A stretch of DNA of 8,419 bases from an uncultured Methylophaga sp. (GCA_946885755.1 CAMPHB010000045.1:1-8419); one strand, 5' to 3'. Shown: positions 1 through 7,396, numbered from the stretch's first letter. Notes: generated from the sequence alone by a model not told the origin. Numbers and translations: made by a program.

Positions 1-1581
1 ATCTGGTACCAGCCCCTCAACCAGTTTCGGTGCGATTTTGCCGAGATTATCCAACAGGTGTTGTACTTCTTCACGGCCCAGAAGGTCGTGGGCATGGTTT
101 TGCAGGATTTTGCTTAAATGGGTGGCGACAACGGTATCGACATCCACCACGGTATAACCCTGGGCCTGTGCGGTTTCACGTTGTGCGGGCTCGATCCAGA
201 CAGCCTCCAGCCCAAATGCCGGATCTTCGGTACGAATACCATCCAACTGACCAAAAACCTGGCCTGGATTAATGGCCAGCATACGGTCCGGATAGACTTC
301 CGCTTCGCCAAAAGTCACCCCGAATAAGGTGATGTGATATGCGGTGGGGGCTAAATCCAGGTTGTCGCGAATATGCACCGGCGGGATCAAAAAGCCCATT
401 TCCTGAGAGATCTTTTTGCGAATGCCCTTGATGCGGTTCATCAGCTGGCCACCCTGATTTTTATCGACCAGCGGGATCAGCCGGTAACCGACTTCCAGTC
501 CTATCGGATCCACCGGACTCAAATCATCCCAGCTCAGCTCACGTTGGGCTTGTGGTGTTTCGGCTTGCGGTTTCGGGGCGGCCTCAACGGCGGCAGCTTT
601 TTGACGTTGTGCTATCAGCCAGGCACTGCCACCTCCGGCACCGGCCAGCAGCAGAAACGGCAGATTAGGCATGCCCGGAATGAGGCCAAGACCACCGATA
701 ATGCCGGAAGTAATGGCCAGTGTTTTGGGTTCTTTAAATAACTGGCCGACAATTTGATCGCCCATATCCTGTTCGGCGGTGGAGCGTGTCACCAGTAAGC
801 CGGCGGCTGCAGCCAGCAGCAAAGAGGGGATCTGGGCAACCAAACCATCACCAATGGTCAGCAAGGTGTAGTTATGGGCGGCCTCACCAAAGCTCAAACC
901 ATGTTGCAGCGGGCCGATAATCAGACCGCCGATGATATTAATAAACAGGATCAGAATGCCGGCAATCGCATCACCACGGACAAATTTACTGGCACCGTCC
1001 ATCGAGCCGTAGAAATCCGATTCCTGCATGATTTCTTCGCGGCGCTGGCGGGCTTCATCCTGGGTAATCAGGCCGGCATTTAAATCGGCATCAATGGCCA
1101 TTTGTTTGCCGGGCATCGAATCCAGCGTGAAGCGGGCGCTGACTTCGGCGATGCGGGTTGCGCCTTTGGTGACCACCACAAAGTTGATGATGACCAGAAT
1201 GGCGAATACCACCAGACCCACCGCGTAATTACCACCGATAACAAATTCACCAAAAGCTTCGATCACCTGGCCGGCTGAGGCGGTACCGGTATGGCCTTCA
1301 AGCAGAATGATCCGTGTCGAAGCCACATTCAGTGCGAGGCGCAGCAACGTGGCAATCAGCAAAATACTCGGGAACGCCGCAAAATGTAGCGGCTTCATCA
1401 CATAGACACTGGCTAGCACAATCACCAGTGACAGTGCGATATTGAAGGTAAACAACATGTCCAGCATGAACGCTGGCAAGGGCAGGACCACCATGGCCAG
1501 TAAGGCCACCAGTAACATCGGCGCGGCAATATTGCCGCTGAGCATCGTGCCAAAGCGGCGGCGCATGGTCAGATTTTCCAT
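1..1581 (-). CDS. flhA: Flagellar export ring protein FlhA, C-terminus cut by window edge
   Basis: FlhA forms the ring of the flagellar type III export apparatus: its N-terminal half is a bundle of membrane helices and its C-terminal half is a cytoplasmic domain that docks chaperone-substrate complexes. The frame is open from the ATG at 1581 to base 1, giving 527 residues of a family that is usually about 690-700, so roughly the last quarter is missing. Visible hallmarks are the first membrane helix at about 20-40, the conserved stretch RLALNVASTR (81-90), the GGNYAVG segment near 116-122, the cytoplasmic loop MPGKQMAIDADLNAG (156-170), SMDGASKFVRGDAIAG (193-208) with its conserved aspartates, and the linker near 325-350 leading into the soluble domain (GLEVGYRLIPLVD at 361-373). 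The ATG lies 3 bases after the flhB stop and is preceded by a purine-rich GAGACGAG. The N-terminal tail before the first helix is short for the family. Identification is secure. Confidence 0.97.
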   Translation of the reverse strand, partial: MENLTMRRRFGTMLSGNIAAPMLLVALLAMVVLPLPAFMLDMLFTFNIALSLVIVLASVYVMKPLHFAAFPSILLIATLLRLALNVASTRIILLEGHTGTASAGQVIEAFGEFVIGGNYAVGLVVFAILVIINFVVVTKGATRIAEVSARFTLDSMPGKQMAIDADLNAGLITQDEARQRREEIMQESDFYGSMDGASKFVRGDAIAGILILFINIIGGLIIGPLQHGLSFGEAAHNYTLLTIGDGLVAQIPSLLLAAAAGLLVTRSTAEQDMGDQIVGQLFKEPKTLAITSGIIGGLGLIPGMPNLPFLLLAGAGGGSAWLIAQRQKAAAVEAAPKPQAETPQAQRELSWDDLSPVDPIGLEVGYRLIPLVDKNQGGQLMNRIKGIRKKISQEMGFLIPPVHIRDNLDLAPTAYHITLFGVTFGEAEVYPDRMLAINPGQVFGQLDGIRTEDPAFGLEAVWIEPAQRETAQAQGYTVVDVDTVVATHLSKILQNHAHDLLGREEVQHLLDNLGKIAPKLVEGLVPD

Positions 1582-1584
1582 TTA

Positions 1585-2724
1585 CTACTCGTCTCGTCTG
1601 AATTCGTCAGGGATTGGCAAATCCTCCGTATTCAAATGCGGTTTGTTGCCACCGCGATTGCGATAACGACGCAGCTGGAATACAAAGGCCAGTACCTGCG
1701 CTACTGCAATATACAGACCAGCTGGGATCTCTTCGCCGATTTCGGTGTTATAAAAAATCGCCCGTGCCAGTGGCGGTGCCGATAATTGCGGCACTTCATG
1801 ATGCTGACCGACCATACGGATTTGCTGGGCAATCAGATCTGCGCCCTTGGCAACCAGCACCGGCGCGCCGGATTTGGCCTGGTCATAACGCAGCGCCACC
1901 GCGTAGTGGGTCGGGTTGGTAATAATGACGTCGGCCTTAGGCACATCGCGCATCATGCGGGCTTGAGACAACTGTATCTGCATACGCCGGATGCGGCCTT
2001 TGACCTCAGGGCTACCGTCGGTTTCTTTATGTTCGTCTTTGACTTCCTGCTTGGTCATTTTCAGCTGCCGCTGGTGATTCCATTTCTGAAATGGCACATC
2101 AATCATGACAATCAGAATCAAACTGGCGCAGATCGCCAGAAAGCCCCACAGCACGATATAACCCAACTCAGCCATGGCCGGGATCACTTCCTGCTGGCCA
2201 AGTGTCAATAATTGGTCACGAAATCCCCAGAGGATCAACGTACCGAAAAAGCCGACCAGCAGAAATTTGCCCAGCGCTTTGCCCAGTTCCACCAGACCTT
2301 GTGGGCCGAAAATACGTTTTAAACCTTTTAACGGGCTGAGCTTTTCCGGTTTGATCCCCATCGCCTGGACCGAGAAATTCCAGCCACCGATAAAGGCTGG
2401 TGCTGCCAGCGCCGCAACGACAGTAATGGCCAGGAAAAAACCAAGATCCAGAGCCATGATTTCGACAGCCTGCCAGAGCAAACTGGTCATTGCGTTGACA
2501 TCAAACAACATGCTACGCTCAAGGTTGAGGGTCAATTTCATGACATCGGTGAGGCTCTGCACCAAACCTTCACCAACAATAAACATCGCCGCGGCACTGG
2601 CCATCAGTACCATCACGGTGGTCAGCTCCTGAGAGCGGGGCACCTGACCTTTTTCCCGCGCCTCCTGCAGTCGTTTGGCGGAAGGCTCTTCCGTTTTTTC
2701 TTGGGCGCTATCCTGTTCAGCCAC
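1585..2724 (-). CDS. flhB: Flagellar export switch protein FlhB, GTG start
   Basis: FlhB sits on the export gate and switches the apparatus from rod/hook to filament substrates after cleaving itself. The 379-residue protein has the family N-terminus (KTEEPSAKRLQEAREKGQVPRS, near residues 10-31), membrane helices at about 34-55, 90-112, 150-168 and 186-209, and a cytoplasmic domain with the autocleavage motif NPTH at residues 270-273; by family knowledge the cut is between N270 and P271. The motif is intact, so the protein should be able to switch. The start is GTG at 2722-2724: it gives exactly the family N-terminus, and no ATG fits. It overlaps the end of fliR by 8 bases and has no strong ribosome binding site of its own, so it is probably translated by coupling to fliR. 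It ends in tandem stops TAG-TAA just before flhA. Confidence 0.97.
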   Translation of the reverse strand: MAEQDSAQEKTEEPSAKRLQEAREKGQVPRSQELTTVMVLMASAAAMFIVGEGLVQSLTDVMKLTLNLERSMLFDVNAMTSLLWQAVEIMALDLGFFLAITVVAALAAPAFIGGWNFSVQAMGIKPEKLSPLKGLKRIFGPQGLVELGKALGKFLLVGFFGTLILWGFRDQLLTLGQQEVIPAMAELGYIVLWGFLAICASLILIVMIDVPFQKWNHQRQLKMTKQEVKDEHKETDGSPEVKGRIRRMQIQLSQARMMRDVPKADVIITNPTHYAVALRYDQAKSGAPVLVAKGADLIAQQIRMVGQHHEVPQLSAPPLARAIFYNTEIGEEIPAGLYIAVAQVLAFVFQLRRYRNRGGNKPHLNTEDLPIPDEFRRDE

Positions 2725-3499
2725 CGGACACCACCAGTTGCCGCGTCATTTGCAACATTTCGTCGGATAAATTAATCAAATGCTGACCGACCAGTGGCAA
2801 GGTCACCAGCATAATGACGAAGCCGAGAATGATGCTCATCGGAAAACCAATCGAAAACGGGCTGATCTGCGGCGCGGCGCGGGACAAAATACCAAAGGCA
2901 AGGTTGACCATAGTCAATGAGCCAATGGCGGGCAGGGCAATTAAAATCGCCGCGGCATACATCCAACTGCCAAGCAGGGCGATATCACGAAAAGATTCAA
3001 TCGCTAAACCACCGCTGCCGATCGGCATGGTGACAAAACTTTCAGCCAGTACCTGAATCAATACCAGATGACCATTGATACTGACAAAAATCAGGCTGAC
3101 AAAAATCAGGTAAAACTGACTGATAACGGGAACGGTCTGGCCGTTTTGCGGATCGACCAGCGATGCAAAACCCAGCCCCATCTGCATGGCAATCACCTGA
3201 CCGGCGATAATAAAAGCGTTAAACAACAGCTGCAGCATAAAACCGAGACAAACCCCGATAAGAATTTGCTGGACGATCAACAGCAATCCGTCGCCACTGA
3301 CGGCATTGACCTCAGGCATCGGTGTGTTGATGGTTGGCACCACCACCATGGTGATCACCAGTGCAATCAACAGCCGGAAGCGGGCGCTGATGTAATTGGC
3401 ACTGAAGATCGGCGCCGCCATCACCATCGCGCCGATGCGGATAAACGGCCATAAAAAGCTGCCGATCATGCCGCTGAGTTCTGCCAGCGTGAAGTTCAT
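2717..3499 (-). CDS. fliR: Flagellar export gate protein FliR
   Basis: FliR is one subunit of the FliPQR export gate, the helical pore through which flagellar proteins cross the inner membrane. The 260-residue length is normal. The protein is almost entirely hydrophobic helices, with family signatures GLGFASLVDPQNG (108-120), NGHLVLIQVLAESF (142-155) and NLAFGILSRAAPQ (199-211). The ATG at 3499 follows the fliQ stop by 3 bases. The stop TGA at 2717-2719 lies inside the start of flhB. An unusual point is residues 131-140, which read LIFVS twice and are encoded by a perfect tandem 15-base repeat (3081-3110). Against FliR sequences I remember, this stretch has the normal length, so it does not look like an insertion. 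Confidence 0.96.
   Translation of the reverse strand: MNFTLAELSGMIGSFLWPFIRIGAMVMAAPIFSANYISARFRLLIALVITMVVVPTINTPMPEVNAVSGDGLLLIVQQILIGVCLGFMLQLLFNAFIIAGQVIAMQMGLGFASLVDPQNGQTVPVISQFYLIFVSLIFVSINGHLVLIQVLAESFVTMPIGSGGLAIESFRDIALLGSWMYAAAILIALPAIGSLTMVNLAFGILSRAAPQISPFSIGFPMSIILGFVIMLVTLPLVGQHLINLSDEMLQMTRQLVVSGG
3081..3110. repeat. Perfect tandem 15-base repeat inside fliR
   Basis: The plus-strand unit CTGACAAAAATCAGG occurs twice head to tail with no mismatch (3081-3095 and 3096-3110). The unit is in frame with fliR and encodes LIFVS-LIFVS in a membrane helix (residues 131-140). Each unit also contains a short dyad, CTGA/TCAG, around CAAAAA. Being a multiple of three, gain or loss of one unit would not shift the frame but would change the helix by five residues. 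Confidence 0.9.
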
Positions 3500-3502
3500 G
3501 AC

Positions 3503-3772
3503 TCAGCCAATAAGGTAGGGAATGTTTTCGAAGATACGCATTGCATAATTAACGACTAAGCTCAGCATCCACGGCCCGGCAAACATCAGCACCAGAATAG
3601 TAACCAGCAATTTGGGAATAAAGCTCAGCGTTTGTTCGTTAATGGAGGTCGCCGCCTGAAACATACTGACCAGTAAACCGGCGACCAATGCCGGCATCAG
3701 GATGACGATGATCAGCAGGATAATGACTTCCAGCGTCTGATGCAGTACGGTGATAACGGTTTCCGGAGTCAT
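3503..3772 (-). CDS. fliQ: Flagellar export gate protein FliQ
   Basis: FliQ is the small subunit of the FliPQR gate; four copies pack around FliP/FliR in known structures. The 89-residue length is typical. It has two membrane hairpin helices (about 13-36 and 53-75) and the conserved connecting stretch FQAATSINEQTLSFIPK (38-54), which identifies it clearly. The ATG at 3772 comes 2 bases after the fliP stop and no convincing Shine-Dalgarno sequence is seen (the upstream bases read ATATCTAACC), which suggests translation is carried over from fliP. It is followed 3 bases later by fliR. Confidence 0.97.
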   Translation of the reverse strand: MTPETVITVLHQTLEVIILLIIVILMPALVAGLLVSMFQAATSINEQTLSFIPKLLVTILVLMFAGPWMLSLVVNYAMRIFENIPYLIG

Positions 3773-3774
3773 GG

Positions 3775-4509
3775 TTAGATATAAAAACTCGAGGCCAGCG
3801 TGCCCATCAGCAGTGCCCAGCCATCAATTAACACAAATAACATCAGCTTGAACGGCAACGAAATAATCATTGGTGACAACATCATCATACCCATCGCCAT
3901 CAAAACGCTGGCGACCACCAGATCAATGATCAAAAACGGAATAAAAATCAAAAAACCGATTTGGAAAGCGGTTTTTAACTCGCTGGTGACAAAAGCCGGT
4001 AACAGCAGACTGAACGGTACATCTTCCGCAGATTGCAGCGGCTCGTAGCCACCAATTTCGGCAAACAGCTCAATATCACTTTCCCGGGTCTGGGCGATCA
4101 TAAAGTCCCGAAACGGGCCGCTGACCGCCTGCACTGCCTCGGTCGCCTGCATATCGCCATCCATATACGGTTTGACGCCATTTTCGTAGGCGCTGCCAAA
4201 TACCGGATGCATAATAAAAATCGTCAAAAACAGGGCAAGGCCAATCAGTATTTGATTCGACGGCGTTGACTGCACGCCCAGTGCCTGGCGCAGAATGGCC
4301 AACACAATGATGATGCGGGTAAATGAAGTCATCATCATCAGACCGGCCGGCAGCAAAGTCAGCACGGTCATCAGTGCCAGAATCTGCAAAGTCAGCGAAT
4401 AACTTTGACCGCCATCTTCATCGGTGGTTAAGGTCAGTGCCGGAATACCCGGATCTGCCAGTGCCAGCAGCGGGCTGAACAACAATAAAAAAGTCAGAAC
4501 AACGCGCAT
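3775..4509 (-). CDS. fliP: Flagellar export gate protein FliP
   Basis: FliP is the main subunit of the export gate, with five copies forming the core of the FliPQR cone. The 244-residue protein begins with a signal peptide (about 1-18, ending LALA), as FliP proteins of gammaproteobacteria do. Then come a periplasmic segment, the helix pair around 42-100 with [17 protein letters not shown] (62-78) and the conserved [14 protein letters not shown] (81-94), a periplasmic region with [10 protein letters not shown] (140-149), and C-terminal helices with the highly conserved [16 protein letters not shown] (216-231). The start ATG shares one base with the fliO stop (TAATG), and a GCGGA stretch about 8 bases upstream could serve as ribosome binding site. 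Nothing looks broken. Confidence 0.97.
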   Translation of the reverse strand: MRVVLTFLLLFSPLLALADPGIPALTLTTDEDGGQSYSLTLQILALMTVLTLLPAGLMMMTSFTRIIIVLAILRQALGVQSTPSNQILIGLALFLTIFIMHPVFGSAYENGVKPYMDGDMQATEAVQAVSGPFRDFMIAQTRESDIELFAEIGGYEPLQSAEDVPFSLLLPAFVTSELKTAFQIGFLIFIPFLIIDLVVASVLMAMGMMMLSPMIISLPFKLMLFVLIDGWALLMGTLASSFYI

Positions 4510-4913
4510 TATTTATTCCGCTGCTGCATAAATTGTTTGAGTTTGTCGGCAAACACCGGTGAATGCTGACCGGAGGTCAAATCCAGCGGCTGCTGGAGTG
4601 TGGTCAGCAAATTGACGTTTTGCGGGGTGACGCCGACCAGCAGCTGCTGATCACCAACTTGCAGTAATACCGCTTTTTCGCGTGGGCCGAGTGGCAGGGC
4701 GGCAATCACTTTAAATTGTTGCTGACCGATGCCATGCCATTGCTGACTGCGTTTTAACAGCCAGGCCATACCGGCGATGACTAGTAAAACCAGCACCAGC
4801 GCCAGCAGCGTTTGTAATAAGGAGCCGGCGTTAACACCGGGCATTTCGCGCTGGGCGGTCTCGGCAACTGCGCTAAGCGGCAGACCGAACAATACGGCAA
4901 ACAAGGTTTTCAT
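4509..4913 (-). CDS. fliO: Flagellar protein FliO, FliP assembly factor
   Basis: FliO is a bitopic membrane protein that helps FliP assemble into the export gate and is not part of the finished pore. The 134-residue product has a probable N-terminal signal peptide (1-17, ending SAVA), a single strong membrane helix at about 31-53, and a cytoplasmic domain with the family signature [23 protein letters not shown] (73-95). Its place between fliN and fliP is the standard one. The ATG (4911-4913) overlaps the fliN stop by 4 bases (ATGA), a classic coupled junction. FliO is poorly conserved overall, so the call rests on the signature, the topology and the gene position together. Confidence 0.94.
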   Translation of the reverse strand: MKTLFAVLFGLPLSAVAETAQREMPGVNAGSLLQTLLALVLVLLVIAGMAWLLKRSQQWHGIGQQQFKVIAALPLGPREKAVLLQVGDQQLLVGVTPQNVNLLTTLQQPLDLTSGQHSPVFADKLKQFMQQRNK

Positions 4914-5383
4914 CGTAATTTTTTGATGCGTTCGGCGGGGCTGATGACATCGGTCAGGCGGATACCGAATTTGTCGTTGACCACTACCACCTCACCATGT
5001 GCTATCAGGGTGTCGTTAACCAGCACATCCATCGGTTCACCAGCTAACCTGTCGAGTTCCACCACCGAACCCTGACTGAGTTGCAGCAGGTTACGAATAC
5101 TGATGCGGGTACGGCCGATTTCCATGGAAATGGTCACCGGGATATCCAGCACCATATCCATATTGACGTCAGTGCGCGGTTTGCCACTGTCATCAAGTTT
5201 AGTCATCGGTGCGGTTTTGGCATCGGCTTTGGAAGCTTCGGTGGGCGCTTCAGACTCGGCCTGTTCAGCCATTGCGGCTGCCCAGTCATCATCAGCATTA
5301 CCTTCTTCACCACCTTGTTCTTCAAGCGCAGCAGCCCATTCGTCGGCCAGATCCTGATCGGATTGTTTGCTGTCTTCACTCAT
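4910..5383 (-). CDS. fliN: Flagellar motor switch protein FliN
   Basis: FliN forms the lower part of the C-ring with FliM and holds the FliH-FliI export ATPase near the gate. Residues 76-157 are the SpoA (surface presentation of antigens) domain, with the near-invariant LLQLSQGSVVELDRLAGEP (99-117), a VNDTLIAHGEVVVVNDKFGIR stretch (122-142) and the ending [11 protein letters not shown]. The N-terminal 70 residues are acidic and probably disordered. They carry two copies of a WAAA motif, DEWAAALEEQ (14-23) and DDWAAAMAEQ (32-41), where the FliN proteins I recall from E. coli and Pseudomonas have one. The ATG overlaps the fliM stop by 4 bases, with AAGG about 10 bases upstream. Length 157 is normal for a gammaproteobacterial FliN with a long N-terminal tail. 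Confidence 0.97.
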   Translation of the reverse strand: MSEDSKQSDQDLADEWAAALEEQGGEEGNADDDWAAAMAEQAESEAPTEASKADAKTAPMTKLDDSGKPRTDVNMDMVLDIPVTISMEIGRTRISIRNLLQLSQGSVVELDRLAGEPMDVLVNDTLIAHGEVVVVNDKFGIRLTDVISPAERIKKLR

Positions 5384-6402
5384 TTTTGGCTTACCTTTTT
5401 CAGCTGGTAATTGGGAGTCGGATCTTTAGGGTGTTCAATGATCTTGGTGATTTTCAACGCGGCTTTATCATTGTGTTCGCCGTAGGTGGCCCGGAACATC
5501 GGCACATCTTCAACCATGGCAACGACTTCAGCGGGCATGTCTATCGGAATAATATCGCCGGCTTTGAGCTGACGAACCTGAGCGAGACTCAGCCGTGCCT
5601 TGGCAAGTGTCGATGATAACTGCACTTCGGCAATCATCAGTTCTTCGCGCATTGCTCTGCCCCAGCGGCCGTCATCACCACTGCGGTCACTTTGCAGACC
5701 GGTATCCAGCAGTTCACGAATCGGTTCCAGCATTGAGTAGGGCAGTGTGATATGCAAATCACCGCCGCCGCCATCGAGTTCAATATGGAAGGTGGAAATC
5801 ACAACCACTTCACTGGGGCTGACGATATTGGCAAACTGCGGATTGACCTCATGATTGACGAATTCAAAATTCACCGGCATCACCGGTGACCAGGCTTCAG
5901 CCATATCTTTAAAACACAGGTTCAGCACCATGCGAATGACGCGCAGTTCGGTAGCAGTAAATTCACGGCCTTCGATACGTGCCGGAAAACGGCCTTCGCC
6001 GCCAAAATAATTATCCAGCAGGGTAAACACCAGTTTGGGTTCAAAGACCACAAGGCCGGTGCCGCGTAACGGCTGAAACTGGATGAGATTTAAGCTGGTT
6101 GGTACAAACAGTGTGTGCACATATTCAGAAAATTTCATTACCTGCACACCGCCGACTGAAATCTCAGCAGAGCGGCGCAACATATTAAACAGGCTGATTC
6201 TTAAATAACGACCAAAACGCTCGTTGATCATTTCCAGCGTCGGCATGCGGCCACGAATAATCCGCTCTTCGTTACCGAAATCATAACGACGGGGTTTGCC
6301 GTTTTCGTCTAATTCCGGTTTTTCGGTTTCCAGATCACCGTCGCCGAGGCCGCTGAGCAGCGCATCGACTTCATCTTGCGAGAGGATATCGTGGACGGCC
6401 AT
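5380..6402 (-). CDS. fliM: Flagellar motor switch protein FliM
   Basis: FliM is the C-ring protein that binds CheY-P and transmits the switch signal to FliG. The 340-residue product has all three parts: the N-terminal CheY-binding peptide LSQDEVDALL (7-16) followed by an acidic linker; the middle domain (about 45-235) with GGEG at 134-137, matching the conserved GGxG FliG-contact motif; and the C-terminal SpoA domain (about 255-328), which pairs with FliN. A glycine-rich loop, DGGGG (210-214), lies in the middle domain. The start ATG is 2 bases after the fliL stop, with no clear ribosome binding site, so coupling to fliL is likely. The intact CheY peptide implies that the motor is under chemotactic control. 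Confidence 0.98.
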   Translation of the reverse strand: MAVHDILSQDEVDALLSGLGDGDLETEKPELDENGKPRRYDFGNEERIIRGRMPTLEMINERFGRYLRISLFNMLRRSAEISVGGVQVMKFSEYVHTLFVPTSLNLIQFQPLRGTGLVVFEPKLVFTLLDNYFGGEGRFPARIEGREFTATELRVIRMVLNLCFKDMAEAWSPVMPVNFEFVNHEVNPQFANIVSPSEVVVISTFHIELDGGGGDLHITLPYSMLEPIRELLDTGLQSDRSGDDGRWGRAMREELMIAEVQLSSTLAKARLSLAQVRQLKAGDIIPIDMPAEVVAMVEDVPMFRATYGEHNDKAALKITKIIEHPKDPTPNYQLKKVSQK

Positions 6403-6404
6403 GG

Positions 6405-6905
6405 TTATTGCATGACCAGACTAGTGAAATACACGGCTTCCAGACCTGTTTCATTGCCTGCCAGTGTTTTCAGTTGTTGATTAATGGTGTTCAGTGTCGC
6501 TTCCTGCAAGGCGCGGGTGCCTTCGGTGGTATTCAAATCGTCATAATTTTGACTGAAGAACAATAAAAGCAATTCATGGACTATTGCCGGTTCATGAGTG
6601 ACAAAATCATCAATCGCTTGCTGATCGCGGGCCATCACTTTCATTTTGATTTGCAGGTAACGTACGGCGTCATTGCTTTGCTTGGCAAAGTTAACAATAA
6701 ACGGCGCTTTGACTTCATGGTAAATCGGTGCAGCCTTAGGTGCATCAGCGGTTTCAGCCGATTCTGCTGTATCGTCACTGCCCATTAAAAAGTAGGCGGT
6801 TACCAGACCACCAATAACCAGCAGCAAGACAATAATAATGCCCAACAGCAGCTTTTTTTTGCCTTTGCCCGGATTGATTTCAATGTCGTCTTTTGGTTCG
6901 GCCAT
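6405..6905 (-). CDS. fliL: Flagellar basal body-associated protein FliL, membrane anchored
   Basis: FliL is an inner-membrane protein with a periplasmic domain that surrounds or supports the MotAB stator; loss weakens motor torque in several bacteria. The 166-residue product has a short basic cytoplasmic tail (1-18, GKGKKK), one membrane helix at about 19-41, a low-complexity Ala/Glu/Thr linker (43-60) and the periplasmic FliL domain from about 61 (YHEVKAPFIVNF, RYLQIKMKV) to the C-terminal YFTSLVMQ. The start is supported by AGGA (6915-6918) nine bases upstream. It is the gene immediately before fliM, the usual position. A second, shorter FliL-domain gene lies 49 bases upstream and shares the same domain pattern, so the two are paralogs. 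Confidence 0.95.
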   Translation of the reverse strand: MAEPKDDIEINPGKGKKKLLLGIIIVLLLVIGGLVTAYFLMGSDDTAESAETADAPKAAPIYHEVKAPFIVNFAKQSNDAVRYLQIKMKVMARDQQAIDDFVTHEPAIVHELLLLFFSQNYDDLNTTEGTRALQEATLNTINQQLKTLAGNETGLEAVYFTSLVMQ

Positions 6906-6914
6906 GTGTTGTTA

Positions 6915-6918
6915 TCCT
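6915..6918 (-). promoter_or_regulatory. Ribosome binding site of fliL
   Basis: The minus strand reads AGGA followed by nine bases (TAACAACAC) and the fliL ATG. This is one of the few convincing Shine-Dalgarno sequences in the flagellar set, and it fits the 49-base gap upstream, where translation cannot be passed directly from the preceding gene. Confidence 0.6.
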
Positions 6919-6954
6919 GATTGGTATCGAAGTTAAAGCAAATACTGTGCCTGC

Positions 6955-7356
6955 TTACTGCCAGAGAAAGCTGGTGAAAAACACTTGCTGCAAATTGCTG
7001 TTATTGATTTCATCAACAAAGATGGCATTGATGACCTCATAGGCTTCTTCCTGCAGCATTTTGCGGCCGTCAACGCTGCTGATGGTGGCCATATCCTGAT
7101 CGGCAAACAAGATCCGCAGACTGTCCTGAATCATTGGCAGATGGATGTCGGCATTCTGAATAATTTCTGGATCATCGGATTTCAGCGCCACTTTGATTTG
7201 CAGGTAGCGAGCTTGTTGTTCACTTTGCTGCAGAAAATTAATGGTGAAGGCTTCTTCGATTTCGTAATATTTGGCTGGCGCGCCGGCATCTTCAGCAGCC
7301 TGCAGCGACAAACTGCTCAAACAAAACATCAGTAACAATATCAGTGGGCGCATCAT
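6955..7356 (-). CDS. FliL-domain protein with signal peptide, FliL paralog
   Basis: This 133-residue protein has the FliL periplasmic domain but no long membrane anchor and linker. Residues 1-20 look like a Sec signal peptide (MMRP, hydrophobic core LILLLMFCLSSLSL, then LQA-AED), with likely cleavage after A20. The cysteine at 12 lies inside the hydrophobic core without a lipobox, so a lipoprotein is unlikely. The rest follows FliL closely: YYEIEEAFTINF (30-41), RYLQIKVAL (50-58), an LQEEAYEVIN stretch (101-110) and a C-terminal FFTSFLWQ that matches FliL's YFTSLVMQ. I infer a soluble periplasmic or weakly held partner of the stator or FliL ring. It is probably the first gene of the flagellar unit. 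Two ATGs in tandem (7354-7356, 7351-7353) could start it; I chose the outer one because AGGAG lies 11 bases upstream. No gene symbol is safe. Confidence 0.85.
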   Translation of the reverse strand: MMRPLILLLMFCLSSLSLQAAEDAGAPAKYYEIEEAFTINFLQQSEQQARYLQIKVALKSDDPEIIQNADIHLPMIQDSLRILFADQDMATISSVDGRKMLQEEAYEVINAIFVDEINNSNLQQVFFTSFLWQ

Positions 7357-7360
7357 GGCT

Positions 7361-7369
7361 TGTTATACT
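7361..7369 (+). promoter_or_regulatory. Candidate extended -10 promoter element for psd
   Basis: TGTTATACT fits TG-N-TATAAT with one mismatch in the hexamer. No good -35 lies 16-18 bases upstream, which is tolerated for extended -10 promoters. Transcription would begin near 7376, giving a leader of about 74 bases before the psd start. This is pattern recognition only. Confidence 0.4.
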
Positions 7370-7372
7370 CCT
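7368..7372 (-). promoter_or_regulatory. Ribosome binding site of the FliL-like gene
   Basis: The minus strand reads AGGAG, 11 bases before the outer ATG and 14 before the next one. The spacing is longer than optimal, which favours the outer ATG. The site overlaps the end of the proposed -10 element of psd on the other strand. Confidence 0.5.
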
Positions 7373-7387
7373 GTCTGGCCGGGCTTG

Positions 7388-7396
7388 ATGATAACA
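7388..7396 (-). promoter_or_regulatory. Candidate extended -10 promoter element for the flagellar unit
   Basis: On the minus strand these bases read TGTTATCAT, again TG-N-TATAAT with one mismatch. The start would be near 7381, leaving a leader of about 25 bases that includes AGGAG before the FliL-like gene. A TTGTCA lies upstream (7416-7421), but its 22-base spacing is too long for a normal -35. I saw no sigma-54 (GG-N10-GC) or sigma-28 pattern in the region, which is notable for a flagellar operon, so this call is weak. Confidence 0.3.

Noticed and set aside
1..1581. Possibility that flhA is a broken gene because it has no stop
   Set aside because: The frame is uninterrupted for 527 codons with family motifs in the right order; the missing end is simply outside the window.
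1786..2632. Two long plus-strand open frames (1786-2211 and 2174-2632) opposite flhB
   Set aside because: They are antisense shadows: the products are low in hydrophobic structure, resemble no family, have no ribosome binding sites, and lie wholly opposite a strongly conserved gene.
3068..3454. 128-codon plus-strand open frame opposite fliR
   Set aside because: His/Asp/Gln-rich composition of the kind produced by reading a membrane-protein gene backwards; no start signal and no recognisable domain.
6955..7356. FliL-like protein as a lipoprotein through Cys12
   Set aside because: The residues before the cysteine (LLMF) do not form a lipobox, and the hydrophobic core continues past it to a better signal peptidase I site at LQA.
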